Part shown: positions 45,335 to 54,769 of the stretch, piece by piece | Numbering within the stretch: position 1 is the stretch's first letter | Layout: each line of letters starts with the position of its first letter | Source: Marinobacter sp. es.042 | GTDB taxonomy: Bacteria; Pseudomonadota; Gammaproteobacteria; Pseudomonadales; Oleiphilaceae | Direction of reading: 5' to 3' | Assembly: GCF_900188315.1 (NCBI RefSeq) | Contig: NZ_LT897781.1 | Coordinates: forward strand, 2,232,001-2,296,000 | Length of the DNA: 64,000 nt | Program-made: the position numbers and the translations under genes | The notes under the pieces: generated by a model | What the model saw: only the letters and a program-made list of their open reading frames with translations | Told to the model about the DNA's origin: nothing | Database searches by the model: none

Positions 45335-46201
45335 TTATTCAGCCGGCCCGGCAGGGCTTATTCGCCTCCGGATATCCAGCCAGCTATCCACAAAAGCCAG
45401 AACCACTAACAGAATCATCAGGCTTGGGCCCAAAAGGATCAGCGCTACATAAAACATCGCCAACCAGTTCCCACTGAGCTTTTTCAAACCAACAACGCCG
45501 TGCACCAGTGCCAGGCTGGCCAGGAACAGCGGTGTTCCCGCAGCCCAGGCAAGCAACATGGAATTCAGCCCGAGGATCGGACCAACCACCATGGTCACTG
45601 CACACAACACCGCAATCGGCGCCGACAGCCGCAGGCTATGGAATTCCTTGCGGAACCCACCGGGGTTATAAAGCCCCGCCTGCCAGGACCGCGCCAGCAT
45701 GGTCATGCCCAAACCCGTTGCCAGGTAGGTGCCGGCCATACTCGCGTTCATCGTGTCGCGGATAACCCTGTCGAGGTCATCGCCGAGACTCTGCGCGATT
45801 TCGGCATTGTACTGTTGGTAAAAGCTCACCCCGGCCTGGACCAGATCATCCAGCAAGCCCGGGTAGACCACAGGCAACATCAGGCCTGTGACGATTGCGA
45901 GAAAACTTCCCGCAAGCAGGGCTTTTTCCCAGGACTGCGTCGTTCTGATCAGCGACGCCATAAGCATCACCTGGAGCAATACAGCCAGAGCAGTCGGGTC
46001 CTGCCCGAAAATGCTCCAGCCAAGCGCCGGAAGTAATGCCCAGAGCCCGATATTGAGCCCCTGGCTGATGCCAAGCCTGAGAATAACCAGGCCGACAACG
46101 GCTGCGCCAATCCAGAACAACAAGGGTACTGCAGTCGTGACTGCTGCTACCCCGCCGGCCTGGAAGGGACCGCGCATTACATACTGTGCAAGTGCACGCA
46201 T
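45335..46201 (-). CDS. DUF2232/YybS-like membrane protein
   Basis: A 288-residue integral membrane protein with about eight hydrophobic helices ([21 protein letters not shown] near the start and [27 protein letters not shown] near the end). A polar loop ([22 protein letters not shown]) lies near the middle. The gene is placed between rpsR and rplI, where gammaproteobacteria commonly carry a YybS/DUF2232 protein. The function of the family is unknown. It starts 26 bases after rpsR and ends 20 bases before rplI, so it is part of the ribosomal-protein operon. No catalytic motif was seen. Confidence 0.8.
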   Translation of the reverse strand: MRALAQYVMRGPFQAGGVAAVTTAVPLLFWIGAAVVGLVILRLGISQGLNIGLWALLPALGWSIFGQDPTALAVLLQVMLMASLIRTTQSWEKALLAGSFLAIVTGLMLPVVYPGLLDDLVQAGVSFYQQYNAEIAQSLGDDLDRVIRDTMNASMAGTYLATGLGMTMLARSWQAGLYNPGGFRKEFHSLRLSAPIAVLCAVTMVVGPILGLNSMLLAWAAGTPLFLASLALVHGVVGLKKLSGNWLAMFYVALILLGPSLMILLVVLAFVDSWLDIRRRISPAGPAE

Positions 46202-46227
46202 GGTCCCAAGTCCTGTGTTTCTGTTAC

Positions 46228-46458
46228 TTAGTTATCGTGGCTGTCCGAGTACGGCAGCAGTGCCAGGTAGCGGGCACGCTTGATAGCGGTAGCCAGCTGA
46301 CGCTGATAACGTGCTTTGGTGCCGGTGATGCGGCTGGGCACGATTTTGCCGGTTTCAGTGATGTAGCCTTTCAGGGTGTCCAGATCTTTGTAATCGATCT
46401 CCTTAACACCCTCTGCCGTGAAGCGGCAGAACTTACGACGTCTGAAAAAACGAGCCAT
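46228..46458 (-). CDS. rpsR: 30S ribosomal protein S18
   Basis: A 76-residue S18, which pairs with S6 on the 30S platform. It opens [25 protein letters not shown] and ends with the basic RNA-binding part ([27 protein letters not shown]). It is encoded 25 bases after rpsF, as usual. Length fits the family (75). Confidence 0.98.
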   Translation of the reverse strand: MARFFRRRKFCRFTAEGVKEIDYKDLDTLKGYITETGKIVPSRITGTKARYQRQLATAIKRARYLALLPYSDSHDN

Positions 46459-46483
46459 AACTTAACTCCTCAACTCCGGTTAA

Positions 46484-46900
46484 TTACTCTTCTTCGTCCT
46501 GGGTTTCAGCACGCTGACGTGGCTCGTCAGATTCGGCTGAACGACGCGGGCGATCATCGCCGCCACGACGGTCTTCACGGGACTCGGAAGCTTTCATCGG
46601 GGACAGGTCTGTATCCGCACCATCACGGCGCAGGATCATGTCGCGGATGATTGCATCGTTGAAACGGAAGTTGTGAGTCAGCTCGTCCATCGCGGCCTGT
46701 GAACATTCAACGTTCATCAGTACGTAGTGAGCCTTGTGAATCTTGTTGATCGGGTATGCCAGGTGACGACGGCCCCAATCTTCCAGGCGATGTACCTTGC
46801 CGCCATCTTCAGTGATGACGCCGGTATAACGCTCGATCATCGCGGGCACCTGCTCGCTCTGATCCGGATGTACCATAAAAACGATTTCGTAGTGACGCAT
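46484..46900 (-). CDS. rpsF: 30S ribosomal protein S6
   Basis: A 138-residue S6. The core ferredoxin-like fold (1-100) opens [25 protein letters not shown] and contains [23 protein letters not shown] polar C-terminal tail of about 35 residues rich in Arg, Asp and Glu follows and ends QDEEE. In E. coli the C-terminus of S6 receives extra glutamates from RimK; a rimK gene is present at 12426-13331 in this window. The gene heads the rpsF-rpsR-DUF2232-rplI group and is preceded by a possible S6:S18 leader. E. coli S6 is similar in length (131-135). Confidence 0.97.
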   Translation of the reverse strand: MRHYEIVFMVHPDQSEQVPAMIERYTGVITEDGGKVHRLEDWGRRHLAYPINKIHKAHYVLMNVECSQAAMDELTHNFRFNDAIIRDMILRRDGADTDLSPMKASESREDRRGGDDRPRRSAESDEPRQRAETQDEEE

Positions 46901-46985
46901 GAGTTCTCCCTACGGTTTAAACAGCTTCCTTTTTACCGGCACGGCGTTGAACCCGCGACCGACAAACATGAAAGCAAGGAGTTGA
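46901..46985 (-). promoter_or_regulatory. Possible S6:S18 autoregulatory leader of rpsF
   Basis: Before the ATG the minus strand reads ACCGTAGGGAGAACTC, which joins a CCG to the ribosome site, and has an upstream CGGT that can pair with ACCG. S6:S18-binding leaders with a CCG motif are known before rpsF in many bacteria. The match was judged by eye only. Confidence 0.35.
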
Positions 46986-47062
46986 CAGCTGCTGCTGCCG
47001 GTTTCTTTTTGCTTTATCAATAAGGCTTTACAAGAAAGGCTTGATCAAAAGCTTGGCCATGC

Positions 47063-47082
47063 ATTGCCTGCAATCAGGCAAT
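47063..47082 (-). terminator. Hairpin between rlmB and rpsF (distal)
   Basis: The stem ATTGCCTG / CAGGCAAT encloses four bases, about 60 bases after the rlmB stop. No T-run follows. Confidence 0.4.
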
Positions 47083-47090
47083 ACAAAAGC

Positions 47091-47108
47091 ACCCCTTAAA
47101 AAAGGGGT
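47091..47108 (-). terminator. Hairpin after rlmB
   Basis: The stem ACCCCTT / AAGGGGT encloses a TTTT loop on the minus strand and is followed by GCTTTTG. It likely ends the rnr-rlmB transcript before rpsF. Confidence 0.55.
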
Positions 47109-47145
47109 CACGTATTCTAGGCGGGGAAGGCCCTGTGTGCAAGGG

Positions 47146-47883
47146 TTAACCAAGCCGCTGGCGCAGTGCTTCGTATAGGCAAACACCCGTAGCCACAGAG
47201 ACGTTGAGGCTGTCTACGTGGCCGAGCATGGGGATATTGATCAACTGATCGCAGTGCTCGCGGGTGAGCCGGCGCATACCCTTACCCTCGGCGCCCATCA
47301 CCAGCGCCACCGGCCCCTTGAAATCAGCCTGGTAAAGGGTGGCGTCCGCCTCACCGGCGGTGCCAATCAGCCAGACACCCTGATCCTGCAAACTGCGCAG
47401 AAAGCGGGCAAGGTTGGTGACCCGCACAAAGGGCACCGTCTCGGCAGCCCCACAGGCGACCTTTCGGGCAACAGGCGTCAGTGACGCAGACTTGTCCTTG
47501 GGCACGATAACCGCCTGAACACCAACAGCATCGGCGGTGCGCATACAGGCACCAAGATTGTGAGGATCGGTTACGCCATCAAGTACCAGCAGGAACGGCG
47601 GTTTGTCACTGGCGGCCAACTGGGCCAGCAGATCATCTTCGGTCCATTCCCGGCTTTCACTGACGGCCGCCACTACACCCTGATGGACACCGGACACCCG
47701 CTCATCAAGCTCCTTCCGGTGCACGACCTTCCATTTCACCCCGAGGCTGTCCAGGGTATCGGTAATGCTCTTGACCCGCTTATCCTGCCGGCCGGTCTGG
47801 ATCCAGACCTGCTGAAGACGCTCAGGCTCGCGCTTGAGGACAGCCTCAACCGCGTGCCAGCCAAACACAAACTCTCCGGACAC
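47146..47883 (-). CDS. rlmB: 23S rRNA (guanosine-2251-2'-O)-methyltransferase
   Basis: A 245-residue SpoU-family methyltransferase that modifies G2251 in the peptidyl-transferase P loop. The N-terminal substrate domain opens GEFVFGWHAVEAVLKREPERL. The knotted SAM domain has DPHNLGACMRTADAVG (motif 1), VMGAEGKGMRRL (motif 2) and NIPMLGHVDSLNVSVATGV (motif 3). The start is GTG 47883, 15 bases after the rnr stop, so it is co-transcribed with rnr as in E. coli. Length fits RlmB (243). Confidence 0.95.
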   Translation of the reverse strand: MSGEFVFGWHAVEAVLKREPERLQQVWIQTGRQDKRVKSITDTLDSLGVKWKVVHRKELDERVSGVHQGVVAAVSESREWTEDDLLAQLAASDKPPFLLVLDGVTDPHNLGACMRTADAVGVQAVIVPKDKSASLTPVARKVACGAAETVPFVRVTNLARFLRSLQDQGVWLIGTAGEADATLYQADFKGPVALVMGAEGKGMRRLTREHCDQLINIPMLGHVDSLNVSVATGVCLYEALRQRLG

Positions 47884-47898
47884 TGGCTCTGATTCCTG

Positions 47899-50475
47899 TT
47901 ACTTGCCTGATTTTCGCGGCTTGGCTTTCTTGTCGTCTTTGCCAGCGCCACTGCCCTTCTTGCCTTTTTTCAGGGCAAGTTTCGCAGCCTTTGCAACCAG
48001 CTCATCTCTGGCAGATGGCGTTTCATTATCATCGAAGGCCTCAGGCCCCTTTTTCTTCGATGACGCCGACGCCGGGCGTTTCCTCGGGCGCTTCAGGCCA
48101 GGCTCGCCGGGTGATGCGCCCTTCTGGCCAGGCTTGGTTCTGCCGGGCGGCTTGCCACCTTTGCCGGGGCCGCGCCTGCCCTTTCCTCGCTCGCCTTTAT
48201 CTGGAACCTTGAGCGCGTCGCGATCTGCCTGTCGATGCACGGGCTCACTGATCAGCTCCAGGTCGATCTTGCGATCTTCCATTCCAACCCGAACGACCTT
48301 CACACGAACCTCATCGCCAAGCCGGAAGCTCATTGCCGTGCGCTCACCGATGAGGCGATGCTTGGCTGAATCGTGATGGAAGAAGTCACCGCTGAGCGTC
48401 GACACGTGCACCAGCCCCTCTATGTAGACGCCAGAAAGCTCCACAAAGAAACCGAAGGGCACAACGGACGCAATGACACCGTCGTACTCCTCACCGACAT
48501 GATCACTGAGGTACTCACACTTCAGCCAGGCCATGACGTCACGGGTGGCATCATCGGCACGGCGCTCTGCCATCGAGGTGTGCTCACCCAGCTGCTCCAT
48601 CCGGGCCATATCGTAAGGATATTCGGCAAGCTCGGGATCCGGCTTCGGTGGCGGAACCACATCCTTGGAAGGCTGCCCGCCGTGAATAACCGACTTGATG
48701 GCCCGGTGATTAATGAGGTCCGGATAACGCCGGATCGGCGACGTAAAGTGGGCGTAACCCGCGTAGCCAAGGCCAAAATGGCCACCCTCTTCAGGACTGT
48801 AGACGGCCTGGCTGAGCGAACGCAGCATAACCGTCTGGATCACATTGGCATCCGAGCGGTCCTTGATACTGTTCAACAGCTCCTGATAGTCCGCAGACGT
48901 GGGGCTATCGCCACCACCCAATTGCAGACCCAGCTCACCCAGGAACAGCCGCACTGCATTAAGTCGCTCTTCCGACGGGCCATCATGGACCCGGTAGAGT
49001 GCCGGCAGTTTGTGTTTTTTCAGGAATCGCGCTGTGGCAACGTTCGCACACAGCATGCATTCCTCGATGATCTTGTGGGCGTCGTTGCGCTGCACCGGAA
49101 CGATCTCTTCTATCTTCCGGTCGGCGTCAAACACAATCTTGGTTTCGGTGGTTTCGAAGTCAATTGCACCACGCTCAGTACGGGCCTTGCGCAACAACTG
49201 GTAGAGGCCATAAAGATTGTGCAACTGCGGGAGCACGTTGGCGTATTGCTCACACAGCTTGTAGCCCTGTTCGGTGTCCGGGTGCTCCAGCATGGTGCTT
49301 ACCTTGTTATAGGTAAGCCGAGCATGACTGAACATGACCGCTTGATAGAAACTGTAGCTGCTGATATTCCCCGCGGCGCTGATGGTCATATCGGCCACCA
49401 TGCAGAGGCGGTCAACCCCCGGGTTCAGCGAACACAGGCCGTTGGACAGCTTCTCCGGCAGCATCGGCACAACGTGGTCCGGGAAATAAACCGACGTACT
49501 GCGGTTTACCGCCTCTTCGTCCAGTGCTGTACCAGGCCGGACGTAGTGGGAAACATCGGCAATCGCCACCAGCAGACGATAGCCACCACGGGGCCTTGGC
49601 TCGCAATACACGGCATCATCAAAATCACGGGCCGTCTCGTCGTCGATCGTTACCAGCCTGAGATTGCGGATATCCTTCCGGTTGACCTTGTCTTTTTCAG
49701 TGACTTCTTCCGGAATTGCTGCTGCTTGCTCACCCACGGCGGGCGGCCAGCTATGGGGAATGTCGTAGGAACGAATGGCAACATCGATTTCCATCCCCGG
49801 CGCCATGTGCTCCCCGAGGACCTCGACCACCTTACCCAATGGCTGGGTGCGCACGGTGGGCTGGCGAACGATATCCACCACCACGTACTGGCCGTGGCGG
49901 GCATTGCCGCAATTCTCCTGAGGAATCAGTACTTCGTGGTTGATCCGCGCATTTTCCGGCACAACGAAGCTGATCCCGCTTTCCTGGAAGAAACGTCCCA
50001 CTGTTTGACTGGTACGGTATTCCAGAACGTCAACGATCACACCTTCCCGCCGGCCGCGATCATCGACACGATCGACCCTCGCAGCCACCCGATCACCATG
50101 GAAAACCTGACGCATCTGCCGAGCGGTGAGGAACAGGTCACTGCCTCCGTCGTCAGGGATCAGGAAACCGAAACCATCCTTATGACCAACTACCCTGCCG
50201 GCGACCAGTTCGGCCTCCTCAATCGGAAGGTAGGCCCCACGGCGGTTACAGATCAGCTGACCGTCACGACACATGGCAATCAGACGCCGACGCAGAGCCT
50301 CGATACCCTCCGGGGAATTCTGTCCGAGCTCGTCACAAAGCGTCTCGTGCGTCGCCGGGGCGCCACGCTCCTTGAGGTGATCGAGGATGAACTCCCTGCT
50401 CTGGATCGGATTGTCGTATTTTTCTGCTTCACGACCTGCGTGCGGATCTCTGTCTGTCTTTTTTCTCGAAGCCAT
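47899..50475 (-). CDS. rnr: Ribonuclease R
   Basis: An 858-residue 3'-5' exoribonuclease that degrades structured RNA. An N-terminal helix-turn-helix (about 25-90), cold-shock domains, the RNB catalytic domain with TIDDETARDFDDAVYCE (metal-binding Asp residues), and an S1 domain (about 655-740, YDGVIASVVPFGFFVEL) appear in order. The last 90 residues are a basic Lys/Arg/Gly tail. ATG 50475 (MASRKKTD) has AAGGA 9 bases upstream; the frame is open 59 codons further but that part overlaps AT-rich promoter sequence. rlmB follows after 15 bases. Divergent from tRNA-Leu. Slightly longer than E. coli RNase R (813) because of the tail. Confidence 0.96.
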   Translation of the reverse strand: MASRKKTDRDPHAGREAEKYDNPIQSREFILDHLKERGAPATHETLCDELGQNSPEGIEALRRRLIAMCRDGQLICNRRGAYLPIEEAELVAGRVVGHKDGFGFLIPDDGGSDLFLTARQMRQVFHGDRVAARVDRVDDRGRREGVIVDVLEYRTSQTVGRFFQESGISFVVPENARINHEVLIPQENCGNARHGQYVVVDIVRQPTVRTQPLGKVVEVLGEHMAPGMEIDVAIRSYDIPHSWPPAVGEQAAAIPEEVTEKDKVNRKDIRNLRLVTIDDETARDFDDAVYCEPRPRGGYRLLVAIADVSHYVRPGTALDEEAVNRSTSVYFPDHVVPMLPEKLSNGLCSLNPGVDRLCMVADMTISAAGNISSYSFYQAVMFSHARLTYNKVSTMLEHPDTEQGYKLCEQYANVLPQLHNLYGLYQLLRKARTERGAIDFETTETKIVFDADRKIEEIVPVQRNDAHKIIEECMLCANVATARFLKKHKLPALYRVHDGPSEERLNAVRLFLGELGLQLGGGDSPTSADYQELLNSIKDRSDANVIQTVMLRSLSQAVYSPEEGGHFGLGYAGYAHFTSPIRRYPDLINHRAIKSVIHGGQPSKDVVPPPKPDPELAEYPYDMARMEQLGEHTSMAERRADDATRDVMAWLKCEYLSDHVGEEYDGVIASVVPFGFFVELSGVYIEGLVHVSTLSGDFFHHDSAKHRLIGERTAMSFRLGDEVRVKVVRVGMEDRKIDLELISEPVHRQADRDALKVPDKGERGKGRRGPGKGGKPPGRTKPGQKGASPGEPGLKRPRKRPASASSKKKGPEAFDDNETPSARDELVAKAAKLALKKGKKGSGAGKDDKKAKPRKSGK

Positions 50476-50614
50476 TCGTGTCCTTGTCCTGGTACCGTAA
50501 TGCGGTGTGTCTGAATTGAATTTGATCCCGAGTATAACGCCGGTATAAAGGAAGTGCCTAACCACACAAAGAATATAGGCACAAATACTGCTCAAGGTTT
50601 TTGATAAAAAACGT

Positions 50615-50643
50615 TTGACACCGTTTTCCGGAATTATTAAAGT
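50615..50643 (+). promoter_or_regulatory. tRNA-Leu promoter with GC-rich discriminator
   Basis: A perfect TTGACA (50615-50620), a 17-base spacer and TAAAGT (50638-50643) are followed directly by ACGCGCC. The predicted start near 50650 gives an 80-base leader to the tRNA. The discriminator is identical to that of the tRNA-Met promoter. Confidence 0.75.
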
Positions 50644-50654
50644 ACGCGCCATCG

Positions 50655-50675
50655 GTTGAGGGGCAATACCTCAAC
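50655..50675 (+). other. Leader hairpin in the tRNA-Leu precursor
   Basis: The 7-bp stem GTTGAGG / CCTCAAC with a 7-base loop lies just after the predicted start of the tRNA-Leu transcript. It may be a processing or stability signal. Confidence 0.5.
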
Positions 50676-50729
50676 TGCGGCAGAACTGCTAGGTTTTCAA
50701 CGAACTAAACGCAGAACTGCAAATCACCT

Positions 50730-50816
50730 GCCGAGGTGGTGAAATTGGTAGACACGCTAGCTTCAGGTGCTAGTGGGGGCAACCCCGTGGAGGTTCAAGT
50801 CCTCTCCTCGGCACCA
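50730..50816 (+). tRNA. tRNA-Leu (anticodon CAG)
   Basis: The 87-base class II tRNA includes CCA. The acceptor GCCGAGG pairs with CCTCGGC, the anticodon stem CTAGC/GCTAG encloses TTCAGGT (anticodon CAG), a long variable arm (TGGGGGCAACCCCGT) follows, and the T arm has GGTTCAAGTCC. It decodes CTG, probably the major leucine codon here. The 128 bases to the next gene show nothing clear. Confidence 0.96.
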
Positions 50817-50944
50817 TTTCCTCCCTCAGGAAGTGGCAAACCGGCCAACCGGCTGCATTTTAACTCCCTTTGAATCACAGCCAATTCCCATAGCTCCCTT
50901 GTCCGAGCTGCCTGCAGCCAGAAAAGAATCCGGCTCAATAGCGC

Positions 50945-52828
50945 CTATTCCAGCAGTTCAACCAGATACTCAGACAAACGCTGGTAGCTATACTCCACCC
51001 GCGCATACGTGGAGCTGGGAATGCCCTCGAACTCTCGGCCACAGTCACCGCCCGCGTTGTATCGCGTCAGGTAAGCATCACGAATAAGATTCGGTTGTTC
51101 AGCAACGAAGCCCGGCCCGCCTGCTGTCGGGTAATTCATCACCCACTCGAAACTGCCATCCCCAGTTACCCTGTCTGGCCCAAGACGATCGGGATCGAGG
51201 AATCCGTATCGCAGCAGTCGAAGATCCGGTTGCTCCGGGCCGGAAAACTCCCTGCGATCGAATTCCAGGACGGTATCGGTAAAACCCTCGGGCTGAGGGT
51301 CGTAGCCCGAAAACTGGTAAGACTGAACGCCAGTGACAACCTGATTCGCGTCCACGGCATCCTCTTGCGGGGTACAGTTACTGATGCCGACCGCAAACGT
51401 CACGGCCTCCACCTCACTGCCCTGCTCTGAAAGCCGATAACCCGGAAATACAGAAGACGAATTCGCCATGTCCGGAACCAGCGTGCGGGTCTTGCCGGTG
51501 CCATACTCTGCAACCAGCTCGGCCAGCTCACCACTGTCCTTTGTCCAACTGTAGGTTACCTCGGGGTTACCGCCGAGTTCAGTCGAGCCTGCTGGAATCC
51601 CGCGATACTGGTGGCAGGTGGTACTGGTTTCGAAATAGGCACGGCGGTTGTCCCAGTCGAAAATCAGACGTTCATCCGTTCCGTCTTCATCAAAATTCAA
51701 GCGGCTCTGCTCCGATAGTGCGGCAGAGGGCAGCCACTGGGTGTGCAGGTTCGCCATATAACCATTTACACCGATCACGCGCGCCAACTCCGGCATGGAC
51801 GGCGACAGACAGCCATTCGCCGAGACGGATAGCAGACGCCCGCTCTCACTGTAATCGAAGGTCAGCTCGGCGGAGATCTGCAGGCCTGAACGATTGGCAG
51901 GCAGGGTGTCCTGGTTGGAAGGCTCGGCGTATACCTTCTGGCCGGTGAGCAGCACGGGATCGCTTAATTCCACATCCACTTCGGGCAGGCTCAGGGCGTC
52001 GACATCGACATTGGCAAAGTCACCCTGAGCGGCAGCATCAACCACCGCAATAACGTCCGCGGCATTCTGAATCAGAGAGACGCCCAGCAGAAACGCCGCT
52101 TCCCTGCCCAGGAATCGCTCCGTGCCGTCACTGTTCTCTGCTGCCAGCAGGTCGTTGTAGGCCTCGGGGATCTGACTGGCCATAAATCTTGCCAATGCCA
52201 TGGCGTAGGCTTGTGAGCGGTCGTCCTGGGCGAGAATGTAATCCCGCACCAGATTCAGGTCCGCCAGGCTGGCAGCAACGCCAGATGGCGTTTCCAGGAA
52301 CGAACCCAGCCCTACAACACCCCGGTAACGGGCCAGTGTTGTCAGTGGCGTGATATTGCGGACACCGGGAGGCGCCGACATCAGATAGGCGCTGGCCACC
52401 GGCACCTCGCCGTTGCGTGTTTCCTCAAGGGTTTTGCCCGGCAGGGCGACTGCGTGTAACGGATAGTCCCTGGGATCCAGGTCCGGGCCCACGGAAGGAG
52501 GTAGAACCAACTCCGAGATGTCGATTGTGAAACGGCCACCGGTACCGCTCATTGCCGTGGGCTCACCGGAGGCAAGAGTGACTTCTGCCCCGTTATCCAG
52601 TTCGATGACCAGGGGCCCCGGCGTAAACTGACTGTCGCCATCCATATCCAGCCAGACCCGGGCGTTGTTCAGGTACCCGTCGATAACCTTGCCGGTATAG
52701 GGCGCCGGCTCACTGTACTCCACACCATCAAAATCCCGCCCGTCCACGGGCAGTTCATCGGATTCCTCGCCGCAACCGGCCAGAGCGAGGGAGAGAACAG
52801 ACACAGAGAAACCTATCAGGCGTTTCAT
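50945..52828 (-). CDS. Large lipoprotein of unknown function
   Basis: A 627-residue lipoprotein. The signal MKRLIGFSVSVLSLALAGC puts the lipidated Cys at residue 19. Near the start, KVIDGYLNNARVWLDMDGDSQFTPG has Asp-rich turns of the kind found in calcium-binding surface proteins. The middle region is helical, and the C-terminal half (from about 300) is rich in beta and polar residues, with four scattered Cys (NGCLSPS, STTCHQY, SNCTPQ and GGDCGREF) that could form disulfides in the periplasm or outside. I do not recognise the family. The gene stands alone, converging with tRNA-Leu, with 116 bases to the selO stop upstream. Confidence 0.75.
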   Translation of the reverse strand: MKRLIGFSVSVLSLALAGCGEESDELPVDGRDFDGVEYSEPAPYTGKVIDGYLNNARVWLDMDGDSQFTPGPLVIELDNGAEVTLASGEPTAMSGTGGRFTIDISELVLPPSVGPDLDPRDYPLHAVALPGKTLEETRNGEVPVASAYLMSAPPGVRNITPLTTLARYRGVVGLGSFLETPSGVAASLADLNLVRDYILAQDDRSQAYAMALARFMASQIPEAYNDLLAAENSDGTERFLGREAAFLLGVSLIQNAADVIAVVDAAAQGDFANVDVDALSLPEVDVELSDPVLLTGQKVYAEPSNQDTLPANRSGLQISAELTFDYSESGRLLSVSANGCLSPSMPELARVIGVNGYMANLHTQWLPSAALSEQSRLNFDEDGTDERLIFDWDNRRAYFETSTTCHQYRGIPAGSTELGGNPEVTYSWTKDSGELAELVAEYGTGKTRTLVPDMANSSSVFPGYRLSEQGSEVEAVTFAVGISNCTPQEDAVDANQVVTGVQSYQFSGYDPQPEGFTDTVLEFDRREFSGPEQPDLRLLRYGFLDPDRLGPDRVTGDGSFEWVMNYPTAGGPGFVAEQPNLIRDAYLTRYNAGGDCGREFEGIPSSTYARVEYSYQRLSEYLVELLE

Positions 52829-52944
52829 CGCGGCAACCGTTTATCCTTGTTAGAGGTTGTGCCGCTACTTTAGGGGATGTGGTGATCGGAGACCTTGATA
52901 GGTTTGGCAATTTGTAAAGTTTGGTAACCAGACGAGGGCACTCG

Positions 52945-54687
52945 TCACGACGAACAGCTGTAATGGGAAAACCCGCCGAGATCGAACAGCTCGAGGGGCT
53001 TCAGACGGTTGTAGCGATGCTCAACCCCATCCGATTGCTCGTCATAGGGTCGATTCAATACTCTTTGCAGGTCTCTCAGTGGCAGGTAATCACCGTCAGC
53101 AGCTTGCTGATAGGCCGGAACCACGAACCACTCGCGCATGGTGTATTTCGGGTTCACGAGTTTCATGTCCCGGGAGAGCTCCTCGCGGAGCCGGGAACCG
53201 TTGCCCACTCTGTCGATTCCAATCTGGCATTTCCAATTGGCAAGCCATTCGGACCACCGCTTGAGCAGCCCTTCCGAGTCAGTTCCTCCTGCTTCATCCA
53301 GTGACCTGTAAAAGCTCTGCTTTAGTGGCTCAATATCGTCGGGTACAGAGGACAGCTCACGAAAGAAAACGGTGTAATCCACCGGGGTGCGGGTCATCAG
53401 CATCATCAGCTCCCGGAAGAGTTCGGCGTCAAAATCTTTCAGCCCCAGTTTCGCTGACCACATGCTTTCCATTTCCGCCTGCATCACCTCCGGAAAACCC
53501 TTCTGAATCTCGTCGAGCTGAGCCAGTTCGTCTTCATGGCCATTGAGCAGTGGACGGAGGGCCGAGCAGAAACTCTTGAAGTTCTGCTCGGCGGCCGCCG
53601 GTTGATTCAGGAAAGCAAAGTGTTGTCCGCCACCGGTCCACGGTTGATAAAACGGCTCAAACACTTCGCAGAAGCCGAAGGGCCCGTAATCCAGTGTGAA
53701 GCCGCCAGCGGCGCAGTTGTCGCTGTTGAAATTGCCCTGGCAATAGCCGACTCGGATCCAGTTTGCCACCAGCGAGGCGAGGCGGCCGCGGAACGCCCGT
53801 GCAAGCATGACGACTTTCGTGGGAGTCGCGAGCGTCTGGTCAATGACCCCGCTGTACTCACGATCAATCAGGTGCAGCACCAGCTGTTCGAGCTCTTCGA
53901 TCGCTCGGGGGTGTTCCTGTTTTCTGGCCCTGCGACCAAAGAGTTCGAGCTGGCCGACCCGGATGAAGGAAGGCGCAACGCGGGTGGAAATGGCAACCGG
54001 CTCTGAAATGAGCTGGTCGGGATCCCGGGAATGGGAGCCCTCGGAGTACCAGGGGCGCCGCACCCTCTCCGTTTTCGAGACATAAAGGCTCAGTGATCGC
54101 GAGGTCGGCACACCCAGGGCATGCATGTGCTCTTGCGCCAGGAATTCACGGACGCTGGAGCGCAGAACGGCGCGTCCATCGCCACCGCGACAATACGGAG
54201 TCTGCCCGCCACCCTTGAGCTGCATTTCCCAGCGCCGACCGTTGATAACCGCTTCAAAAACCGAAATGGCACGGCCGTCACCATAGCCGTTGCCGGTCTG
54301 GAAAGGACACTGCTGAGTGTATTCGGTGCCGTAGATGGAAAGCGCGTAGCCACAGGCCCAGCCCACTTTGCGCATCGGCTCCGGTACAAGCGAGAGGTCT
54401 CCGGAGAACATCCGGATAAAGTCGTCGGACTGGGCCAGGCTGTCGGCGAAGCCCAGTTCGCGGAACAAACCCTCACTGTGGGCAACGTAGTCAGGATTCT
54501 CGATGGGCGTTGGCCGGACGGGAACATAATGCCCTGAAAAGACCTGCCTTGGTCGATGGTCAACACCATCGGACGTAGCGTCAGGATCAGGGGTAAGATG
54601 ATCCATCAGCGAATAGTCGGCCACTGGTGCAAGATCTTCGAGGTCAGTCACTTCGAAACCGGTTTCCCGCGACAACGGCTGTTGCAT
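52945..54687 (-). CDS. selO: Protein adenylyltransferase SelO (YdiU family)
   Basis: A 580-residue pseudokinase-fold enzyme that transfers AMP to proteins; in E. coli it responds to oxidative stress. Conserved blocks are [91 protein letters not shown] with the Asn and Asp metal ligands, and FLNQP. The eukaryotic selenocysteine is not at the C-terminus, which ends SHYSCSS. It starts 83 bases after the acyl-CoA dehydrogenase stop. Length is above that of E. coli YdiU (478), with a longer N-terminus and insertions. Confidence 0.92.
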   Translation of the reverse strand: MQQPLSRETGFEVTDLEDLAPVADYSLMDHLTPDPDATSDGVDHRPRQVFSGHYVPVRPTPIENPDYVAHSEGLFRELGFADSLAQSDDFIRMFSGDLSLVPEPMRKVGWACGYALSIYGTEYTQQCPFQTGNGYGDGRAISVFEAVINGRRWEMQLKGGGQTPYCRGGDGRAVLRSSVREFLAQEHMHALGVPTSRSLSLYVSKTERVRRPWYSEGSHSRDPDQLISEPVAISTRVAPSFIRVGQLELFGRRARKQEHPRAIEELEQLVLHLIDREYSGVIDQTLATPTKVVMLARAFRGRLASLVANWIRVGYCQGNFNSDNCAAGGFTLDYGPFGFCEVFEPFYQPWTGGGQHFAFLNQPAAAEQNFKSFCSALRPLLNGHEDELAQLDEIQKGFPEVMQAEMESMWSAKLGLKDFDAELFRELMMLMTRTPVDYTVFFRELSSVPDDIEPLKQSFYRSLDEAGGTDSEGLLKRWSEWLANWKCQIGIDRVGNGSRLREELSRDMKLVNPKYTMREWFVVPAYQQAADGDYLPLRDLQRVLNRPYDEQSDGVEHRYNRLKPLELFDLGGFSHYSCSS

Positions 54688-54769
54688 TTGTGCCTCTCCT
54701 GATCAAAGGAAACGGGCAGTGCCAGCACTGCCCTCAGTTGCCCTTATGACCAGGCCACGCGGCTGGGGT

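Noticed and set aside
48373..50514. A very long open frame (over 700 codons) opposite rnr
   Set aside because: It lies fully antisense to the well-supported RNase R, has low-complexity His/Arg-rich translation and no domain; GC-rich codon bias commonly leaves the opposite strand open.
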